From the NCBI RefSeq assembly GCF_900104055.1, contig NZ_FNJQ01000002.1, positions 24,704 to 88,703 of the forward strand: 64,000 nucleotides of DNA. The letters are read 5' to 3'. The stretch's first letter is position 1. Each line of letters starts with the position of its first letter. Positions 58,376 to 64,000 of the stretch are shown in pieces. Position numbers and translations under genes: made by a program. The DNA is from Pseudoselenomonas ruminantium. GTDB taxonomy: Bacteria > Bacillota > Negativicutes > Selenomonadales > Selenomonadaceae. A model generated the notes under the pieces. The model did not search any database and was not told where the DNA came from. It worked only from the letters and a program-made list of their open reading frames with translations.

Positions 58376-60850
58376 TTGGATAAGTATTCACCACAGGAGA
58401 TAGAAAAGAAATGGCAGGACAAATGGGAAGCCGATTCTGCCTTTAAGACGGAGATGGACGAGAACCGTCCGAAGTATTACGCATTGGAGATGTTTCCGTA
58501 TCCTTCGGGCAATCTGCATATGGGCCATGTCCGCAACTACTCCATCGGTGATGTGATGGCCCGCTACAAGACCATGGAAGGCTTCAATGTACTCCATCCC
58601 ATGGGCTTTGACTCCTTTGGCATGCCGGCCGAGAACGCCGCTATCAAGAACAATGTAAAGCCCGCGGACTGGACGTTCTCCAATATCGAGAACATGAAGC
58701 GCCAGCAGCGTTCCATGGGCCTGTCCTACGATTGGGACCGCGAGGCCATCACCTGCACCCCGGAATACTACAAGTGGACGCAGTGGCTCTTCGAGCTCTT
58801 CTATAAAAAAGGCCTGGCTTATAAGAAAAAGGCTTCCGTCAACTGGTGCGATACCTGTGGCACGGTGCTGGCCAATGAGCAGGTTATCGACGGCAAATGC
58901 TGGCGCTGCGACTCCGAAGTCCAGAAGAAGGACCTGTCCCAGTGGTTCCTGAAGATCACGGACTATGCCGATGTGCTCCTCAAAGACCTCGACAAGCTCA
59001 AGGGCTGGCCGGAACGCGTCAAGACCATGCAGGACAACTGGATTGGCCGCAGTGAAGGTCTCGAATTCGAGATGCCTGTAGAAGGTATGGAGGAAAAGCT
59101 CTCCGTCTACACCACGCGTCCGGATACGGCCTATGGTATCACCTTCGTAGCCCTGGCTGCTGAAAATCCGCTGGTGGAGAAGATCTGCGAGAACAACCCG
59201 AAGGCTGCCGAAATCAAGGCCTTCTGCGACAAGGTCCGCAATCAGTCTGAAATGGAACGTACCTCCAGTGAATCCGAGAAGGAAGGTATCTTCACGGGCG
59301 TTTATGCCATCAACCCGTTCAATGGCAACAAGGCTCAGCTCTGGGTGACCAACTACGTGCTGGCTGACTACGGTACGGGTGCCGTTATGGGTGTGCCTTC
59401 CGGCGACCAGCGCGACTGGATGTTTGCCAAGAAGTACGACCTGCCCATCATCCTGACGCTGCAGCCGAAGGACAAGGAACTCAAGCTTGAGGAAATGGAT
59501 GCCGCCTACACGGATAAGGACGGCGTGCTCGTCAACTCCGGCAAGTTCACGGGCATGGAAATCCACAAGGCCATGAGCGGCATCATCGACGAAGCCGAGG
59601 CACAGGGCTTTGGCAAGCGCAAGGTCAACTACCGTCTGCGCGACTGGCTGATTTCCCGTCAGCGTTATTGGGGCGCGCCGATTCCGGTTATCCACTGCCC
59701 GCACTGCGGCGAGGTGCTGGTGCCGGAGGAAGACCTGCCGGTAAGACTGCCGGAGGATGTTTCCTTCGATAGTGGCGCGCTGTCTCCACTGGCCACGAGC
59801 GAAGCTTTCGTCAACTGCAAGTGCCCGAAGTGCGGCGCTGATGCCAAGCGTGAAACGGATACCATGGATACCTTCATCTGCTCCTCCTGGTACTACCTGC
59901 GCTACACGGATCCGAAGAATGACCAGGTTCCGTTTGCTAAGGACAAGGTCAACTACTGGGCACCGGTTGACCAGTATATCGGTGGTATCGAGCATGCCAT
60001 CCTGCATCTCCTGTATTCCCGCTTCTTTACGAAAGTGCTCCATGACGCTGGCCTCGTAGACTTTGATGAACCTTTCTCCAATCTGCTGACTCAGGGTATG
60101 GTCCTCAAAGACGGCTCCAAGATGAGCAAGTCCAAGGGCAACGTGGTGTCGCCAGAAGAGATCATCGCCAAGTACGGTGCCGATACGGCCCGCCTCTTCA
60201 TCCTGTTCGCGGCTCCTGTGGACCGTGACCTCGAATGGAGCGACCAGGGCGTGGAAGGTGCGTTCCGCTTCTTAGGCCGTGTATGGCGTATCCTCGACCA
60301 CTTCGAGGACATGGTCAAGGCTGGCCAGGACGAATACGATGTCACTGCCCTGACCAAGGAAGAGAAGGAACTGCGCCGCGTACTGCATGTGACCATCAAG
60401 AAGGTTACGGAAGACATCCGCGACCGTTTCATGTTCAACACGGCAATCTCCTCCATCATGGAACTGGTCAATGCCGCTTATGCGTTCCAGGACAAGGAAC
60501 TCAATGCTGGCCTGGCCAGAGAGTTTGCTGGCAGCCTCGTGAAGATGCTGGCACCGTTCGCGCCGCATATCACCGAAGAACTCTGGCACAACCTCTTCGG
60601 CGAAGGCAGCGTGCATCAGCAGCAGTGGCCGAAGTATGAAGAAGAGGCTACGAAGCTGGCCGAGATTGAGATCGTGCTGCAGATCAACGGCAAGGTAAGA
60701 GACCGCATCACCCTGCCGGCCGATATCGACAAGACGGCTATGGAAGCTGCCGTCAAGGAACTGCCCCGTGCCAAGGAACTCACGGAAGGCAAGACCATTG
60801 TCAAGGTTATCTGCGTACCGAAGAAGCTCGTGAATATCGTAGTGAAATAA
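58376..60850 (+). CDS. leuS: leucyl-tRNA synthetase
   Basis: Charges tRNA-Leu. The 824-residue class I enzyme has [18 protein letters not shown] (HIGH), a zinc-ribbon pair ([15 protein letters not shown]), the CP1 editing domain (about 225-420, with [12 protein letters not shown]), and [15 protein letters not shown] (KMSKS) near 585. It ends with the leucine-specific C-terminal domain. Normal bacterial length. The start is TTG after AGGAGGAG. A terminator follows 12 bases later. Confidence 0.96.
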   Translation: MDKYSPQEIEKKWQDKWEADSAFKTEMDENRPKYYALEMFPYPSGNLHMGHVRNYSIGDVMARYKTMEGFNVLHPMGFDSFGMPAENAAIKNNVKPADWTFSNIENMKRQQRSMGLSYDWDREAITCTPEYYKWTQWLFELFYKKGLAYKKKASVNWCDTCGTVLANEQVIDGKCWRCDSEVQKKDLSQWFLKITDYADVLLKDLDKLKGWPERVKTMQDNWIGRSEGLEFEMPVEGMEEKLSVYTTRPDTAYGITFVALAAENPLVEKICENNPKAAEIKAFCDKVRNQSEMERTSSESEKEGIFTGVYAINPFNGNKAQLWVTNYVLADYGTGAVMGVPSGDQRDWMFAKKYDLPIILTLQPKDKELKLEEMDAAYTDKDGVLVNSGKFTGMEIHKAMSGIIDEAEAQGFGKRKVNYRLRDWLISRQRYWGAPIPVIHCPHCGEVLVPEEDLPVRLPEDVSFDSGALSPLATSEAFVNCKCPKCGADAKRETDTMDTFICSSWYYLRYTDPKNDQVPFAKDKVNYWAPVDQYIGGIEHAILHLLYSRFFTKVLHDAGLVDFDEPFSNLLTQGMVLKDGSKMSKSKGNVVSPEEIIAKYGADTARLFILFAAPVDRDLEWSDQGVEGAFRFLGRVWRILDHFEDMVKAGQDEYDVTALTKEEKELRRVLHVTIKKVTEDIRDRFMFNTAISSIMELVNAAYAFQDKELNAGLAREFAGSLVKMLAPFAPHITEELWHNLFGEGSVHQQQWPKYEEEATKLAEIEIVLQINGKVRDRITLPADIDKTAMEAAVKELPRAKELTEGKTIVKVICVPKKLVNIVVK

Positions 60851-60861
60851 ATTTGCATGAA

Positions 60862-60899
60862 AAAATCCGGGACCATTGTCAGGTTCCCGGATTTTTATT
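60862..60899 (+). terminator. intrinsic terminator of leuS
   Basis: AAAATCCGGGA (60862-60872) pairs with TCCCGGATTTT (60885-60895), followed by T's. Confidence 0.85.
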
Positions 60900-60926
60900 T
60901 AAGTTTCTGGTTATTTTCATCGATAT
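60900..60926 (+). promoter_or_regulatory. sigma-D (sigma-28, flagellar)-type promoter candidate
   Basis: TAAG (60900-60903), a 15-base spacer and ATCGATAT (60919-60926), against the sigma-D consensus TAAA-N15-GCCGATAT. It lies about 52 bases before yjfB, which belongs to the sigma-D regulon in Bacillus as I recall. Confidence 0.45.
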
Positions 60927-60977
60927 ATAGAATAGCACAAGGAGGTGCTGCTTTATCCAGCTAGGGAGGTGCAGGCT

Positions 60978-61154
60978 ATGGATATGAGTATTGCCGCTAT
61001 GTCGGTAAGCATGCATCAGAATCAGGCCATGCAGGACATGGGTGTGGCGATTCTCAAGCAGGCTATGGATACCACAGAGGTGGCTGCAGAGGAAATGCTG
61101 GCTGAACTGGCCGTAGATCCGAATCTGGGCAATATCGTGGATATCCAGGCATGA
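60978..61154 (+). CDS. yjfB: YjfB-family putative motility protein
   Basis: A 58-residue protein, MDMSIAAMSVSMHQNQAMQD and on, with DMGVAILKQAMDTTE and a tail ending GNIVDIQA. This matches the small YjfB family associated with motility. No membrane segment. ATG 60978 follows AGGGAGGTG; an earlier in-frame start at 60945 lacks a site. A flagellar-type promoter lies upstream and a terminator follows at 61156. Function unknown. Confidence 0.75.
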   Translation: MDMSIAAMSVSMHQNQAMQDMGVAILKQAMDTTEVAAEEMLAELAVDPNLGNIVDIQA

Positions 61155-61155
61155 C

Positions 61156-61192
61156 AAAGAGGGACTGCAATCGGTTGGCAGTCCCTCTTTTT
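61156..61192 (+). terminator. intrinsic terminator of yjfB
   Basis: AAAGAGGGACTGC (61156-61168) pairs perfectly with GCAGTCCCTCTTT (61178-61190), then TT. Confidence 0.85.
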
Positions 61193-61207
61193 GCATGTCC
61201 GGATAAA

Positions 61208-61234
61208 ACAAAAAAGACCGCATAGATGCGGTCT
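61208..61234 (-). terminator. intrinsic terminator of tRNA-Ala
   Basis: AGACCGCAT (61215-61223) pairs with ATGCGGTCT (61226-61234). On the minus strand it ends in a run of six T and lies 12 bases after the tRNA. Confidence 0.8.
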
Positions 61235-61246
61235 GTAAAATTCAAA

Positions 61247-61322
<76 letters not shown>

Positions 61323-61355
61323 GTGATGTTCGCTCTCGCGTCATCAACGAGTATT

Positions 61356-61384
61356 AGTATACGGGATAATGCAATTATTGTCAA
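61356..61384 (-). promoter_or_regulatory. promoter of tRNA-Ala
   Basis: On the minus strand: TTGACA (61384-61379), a 17-base spacer and TATACT (61361-61356), near-consensus, about 35 bases before the tRNA. Confidence 0.75.
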
Positions 61385-61479
61385 CACCATTTTTAATTTT
61401 TTTTCAAATTTTTTTCAGCAGGGAAATATGATACAATGGATAATACAGAATGAAAGAGACAGTAAGGAGTTTTTTAGCA

Positions 61480-62373
61480 ATGGAAAAACAGGATATCCCC
61501 AATCTGCAATGGTTCCCGGGACATATGAAGAAGGCCCAGCGGCTGATCGAGGAAAATCTGAAACTGGTGGATGTGGTCATCGAGCTTTTGGATGCGCGTA
61601 TCCCTTTGAGCAGTGCCAATCCCATGCTGGCTGAGATCATCAAGGACAAGCCACGCATGATTGCGCTCAATAAATCGGATCTGGCGGACAGTGCCAGCAC
61701 GAAGAAGTGGCTGGATTACTTCAAGGCACAGGGCGTACCTGCTGTGACCATCGATTCCATGAAGGGCAAGGGCATGAAACAGCTCGTGAAGGTGGCCGAA
61801 GACCTGGCCCGCCCCAAGACGGAGAAATTCGTCAGCAAGGGGGCAAAGCCGCGGGCGGCCCGCTGTATGATCCTGGGTATTCCCAACGTGGGCAAGTCCT
61901 CGCTGATCAATCGACTGGCAGGAGCGGTCAAGGCCAAGGCTGCCGATAAGCCCGGTGTGACGAGAGCCAAGCAGTGGATCAAGATCGGCACGAATTTGGA
62001 CCTGCTGGATACGCCGGGCATTCTCTGGCCGAAGTTTGAAGATCAGACTGTCGGATTGAAACTGGCGTTCACGGGGGCCATCAATGATGATATCTATGAC
62101 CGCGAACAGGTCACGGCGCTGCTTCTGGGTATCATGCGCCGGGATTATCCGGAACGCCTGGCTGAGCGTTTCAAGCTCAAGGAAGATGTGCCGGAAAACG
62201 GGCTGGAAATCTTAGAGCTCATCGGCCGCAAGCGCGGCTGTCTCGTCAAAGGCGGCGTGGTGGACCTGGAAAAGGCCCAGAACATCGTCCTGAATGAATT
62301 CCGGGCCGGGAAACTCGGCCTGGTGACCTTGGATGAAGTTCCCGCAGAAAATGGAGAAAAAAACATTGAATGA
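61480..62373 (+). CDS. ylqF: YlqF/RbgA ribosome biogenesis GTPase
   Basis: Assembles the 50S subunit late in maturation. The 297-residue protein is a circularly permuted GTPase: the G4 motif ALNKSDLAD precedes G1 GIPNVGKSSLIN and G3 LLDTPGILWP. The N-terminal WFPGHMKKAQR is a family signature. ATG 61480, with GGAG ten bases upstream, is preferred to ATG 61450. It overlaps rnhB by 8 bases, the ylqF-rnhB order known from Bacillus. Confidence 0.93.
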   Translation: MEKQDIPNLQWFPGHMKKAQRLIEENLKLVDVVIELLDARIPLSSANPMLAEIIKDKPRMIALNKSDLADSASTKKWLDYFKAQGVPAVTIDSMKGKGMKQLVKVAEDLARPKTEKFVSKGAKPRAARCMILGIPNVGKSSLINRLAGAVKAKAADKPGVTRAKQWIKIGTNLDLLDTPGILWPKFEDQTVGLKLAFTGAINDDIYDREQVTALLLGIMRRDYPERLAERFKLKEDVPENGLEILELIGRKRGCLVKGGVVDLEKAQNIVLNEFRAGKLGLVTLDEVPAENGEKNIE

Positions 62374-63154
62374 TTTAAAGAAATATACGATAAAACAAGT
62401 AGAGGAGTTTTTTGCGCAGGGGCAGGTGGATGAAGAGTTCTTGGCTGCCTGCCAGCAGGATGGCCGCAAAGCTGTGGGCACATTGCTGCGCCGCTATCAG
62501 CGGGAACAGGCAGACAGGGAGCGCGTCGCTGCCCTGTATGAGTACGAGCGGCAGTTCTGGGCCAAAGGCTGTGAATTCGTGGCCGGGGTGGATGAAGCCG
62601 GCCGCGGCCCGCTGGCCGGTCCCGTGTCTGTGGCGGCGGTAATCCTGCCCCATGACCTGTATCTGCCCAAGATCAACGATTCCAAGAAGATTTCAGCCAA
62701 AGTTCGGGAAGAACTCTATGCTGAGATCATGGACAAGGCCATTGCGGTCAAGGCTGTGTTTGTGGATGCCAAGACCATCGACCGGGTGAATATCTATCAG
62801 GCCACCATCAATGGCATGTATGAGTCCATCTTCGGCCTGGCGCAGGAACCGCAGGCCGTGCTGATCGATGCGGTGAAGCTCGAGAATCTGAATATCCCTT
62901 CACAGTCCATCATCAAAGGCGATGCCAAGTCTGCTTCGATTGCGGCGGCTTCGATCATCGCCAAGGTCAACCGTGACCGGCTGATGGACGAGTATGATAA
63001 AGAGTATCCTGCGTATGGTTTTGCCCACCATAAGGGCTATGGCACGGCGGAACACATTGCGGCTTTACGGAAGTATGGCCCCTGTCCGATACATCGCCAT
63101 TCCTTCGAGCCGGTTCGTTCCATGTCAGATCCGCAGTTCGAGATCCCCCTTTAA
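62366..63154 (+). CDS. rnhB: ribonuclease HII
   Basis: Removes ribonucleotides from DNA-RNA hybrids. The 262-residue protein has an N-terminal helical extension (about 1-75, present in Firmicute RnhB) and the catalytic domain with GVDEAGRGPLAGPV (Asp-Glu), VLIDAVKL and a late HHKGYGT. I chose TTG 62366 because GGAG lies nine bases upstream; ATG 62351 and ATG 62333 are in-frame alternatives inside ylqF. Coupled to ylqF. Confidence 0.92.
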   Translation: MNDLKKYTIKQVEEFFAQGQVDEEFLAACQQDGRKAVGTLLRRYQREQADRERVAALYEYERQFWAKGCEFVAGVDEAGRGPLAGPVSVAAVILPHDLYLPKINDSKKISAKVREELYAEIMDKAIAVKAVFVDAKTIDRVNIYQATINGMYESIFGLAQEPQAVLIDAVKLENLNIPSQSIIKGDAKSASIAAASIIAKVNRDRLMDEYDKEYPAYGFAHHKGYGTAEHIAALRKYGPCPIHRHSFEPVRSMSDPQFEIPL

Positions 63155-63190
63155 GCAGTCAATCAGTTTATAGCAAAGGTGTGATGGGAA

Positions 63191-64000
63191 ATGCCAATGG
63201 AAGCCTCCATGAATGTGGGAATACGCCCAATAGACAGACCGCAGGCCCCCGGGGCTGCGGAGGGAATCGGCCGTCGTGGAGACGGTGGTGGCTCGTCGGC
63301 GGCATTCAGTCCCAAGACCAATGTGGCCATTCAGAATGCTGTGGATGATATGGCCGGAATCCTGGCCAGGATTTCCAGCAATCAGGCTGAGGCCGTGGAA
63401 AAAATGCCGGCAGATCTACAGAAGCTGATCCAGAATGTCATGAAACAGGCGTTCTCGCTGGAGGAAACATTGGCGCAGGGGTTGGGCAGCACTTTGGAGA
63501 GCCAGCGCTTTTCCATGGAACAGCTCAGCGCCTTTTCCCGCATGCTGATGCAGATGGGGAAACTCATTGATCGGGGCATGAATATGGAAGTCAGTGAAAC
63601 CATGCAGGTATTGCTGACCAATCTGAAGAATATAGCAGGTACGGAGCAGGGATCTGCCCTCGAGCCGGTCCTGTTGACCAAGGCGGCCTTTGAGCTCCTG
63701 GATAACAAGCCTTTTACGGAACTGCCCAAGGAAGTCCAGCAGCTATTGCTCACGTTGCAGCCGCAGGGGATGGCACAGTCCCTGCAGAGCGGGGAAAGCA
63801 ATTCCCTGGGGTTCCTGAAGCAGCTGGTGCAGTATTTTATGCCGCGCCCGGCAACGGAAGGGGAAACGGCAGGGGCTCAGAACCAGCCACAGTCCGCTAA
63901 TGGCCAGCCGTCCGCGCAGCAGCAGACGGTACAAGGCCAGCCGCAGGCGGTAAACGGTCAGCCGTCAGCACCGCAGCAGATGGCGCAAGGCCAGCCGCAG
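63191..64000 (+). CDS. YlqG/FliK-like protein, N-terminal part (runs off the window)
   Basis: An open frame of 270 codons without a stop. The first 40 residues are disordered and Gly-rich; about 45-220 is helical with no clear family motif. From about 225 there is a Gln/Pro-rich repeat (NGQPSAQQQTVQGQPQ type units) with a period of about 16 residues. In Bacillus, ylqF-rnhB is followed by ylqG and the FlhB-like ylqH, so it is probably a YlqG relative, similar in layout to flagellar hook-length control proteins. ATG 63191 has only a weak site; ATG 63197 is possible. Confidence 0.5.
   Translation, partial: MPMEASMNVGIRPIDRPQAPGAAEGIGRRGDGGGSSAAFSPKTNVAIQNAVDDMAGILARISSNQAEAVEKMPADLQKLIQNVMKQAFSLEETLAQGLGSTLESQRFSMEQLSAFSRMLMQMGKLIDRGMNMEVSETMQVLLTNLKNIAGTEQGSALEPVLLTKAAFELLDNKPFTELPKEVQQLLLTLQPQGMAQSLQSGESNSLGFLKQLVQYFMPRPATEGETAGAQNQPQSANGQPSAQQQTVQGQPQAVNGQPSAPQQMAQGQPQ

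Noticed and set aside
58388..60043. A 551-codon open frame on the minus strand
   Set aside because: Antisense to leuS; no ribosome binding site and no recognisable domain.

Overview
The window is a gene-dense, moderately GC-rich bacterial chromosome segment. It has strong ribosome binding sites, frequent TTG and GTG starts, and many ATGA or TGATG translational overlaps. The gene set is typical of an anaerobic, motile, Gram-negative-staining Firmicute: sigma-H, a SpoVB-like flippase, mini-RNase III, ThyX, anaerobic NrdD, a rubredoxin-first rubrerythrin, YlqF-RnhB, YqfN-YqfO and YjfB. I infer a member of the Negativicutes, most likely the Selenomonadaceae. This rests on gene content and remembered gene order, not on a search. 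No prophage, insertion sequence or CRISPR array was seen.

Layout. 1-4.1 kb: end of yajC, a folate enzyme, a SpoIIE-type phosphatase and a small P-loop protein, then secD-secF. 4.3-7.6 kb: a secreted orphan, a class A beta-lactamase-fold hydrolase, a CarD regulator and a PIN/TRAM membrane protein. 7.6-13.3 kb: ispD-ispF-cysS-mrnC-thyX-rlmB, then sigH. 13.4-16.1 kb: a molybdenum-cofactor-type riboswitch and modABC. 16.1-24.2 kb: nrdD behind paired NrdR boxes, an HD hydrolase, glnS, an anion transporter, tRNA-Pro and an ABC-F protein. 24.3-28.2 kb: a large hybrid sensor kinase and a convergent reverse rubrerythrin. 28.4-34.1 kb: tsaE-tsaB-rimI-tsaD, then a histidine kinase/ANTAR regulator pair with a DNA alkylation repair gene. 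34.1-38.7 kb: envelope genes (TagA, Psd, PssA, GT2) and queD-queE.

38.9-47.8 kb is the accessory part. It holds small orphan membrane or secreted proteins, a dicarboxylate/amino-acid symporter, and a chemotaxis block in which a FIST sensor gene lies between a membrane chemoreceptor and a soluble one. 47.9-51.7 kb: a SpoVB-like flippase, a lipid kinase and tmcAL. 51.9-55.8 kb: a cobalamin side-chain and nucleotide-loop cluster (pduX-cbiA-cobD-cobC). 55.9-64 kb: trmK, a Nif3-like protein, YitT, leuS, yjfB, tRNA-Ala, ylqF, rnhB and the start of a YlqG/FliK-like gene that runs off the window.

Most notable points. (1) NrdD ends just before the expected glycyl-radical segment. (2) A family of paired TGAC-NN-GTCA palindromes recurs in terminators and once inside rlmB. 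(3) A hexaloop hairpin that competes with a terminator-like hairpin precedes the ANTAR operon. (4) The FIST/chemoreceptor block may be a cytoplasmic sensing module. (5) Several tiny genes with strong ribosome binding sites are present, including an 18-codon ORF that resembles a flagellin tail.
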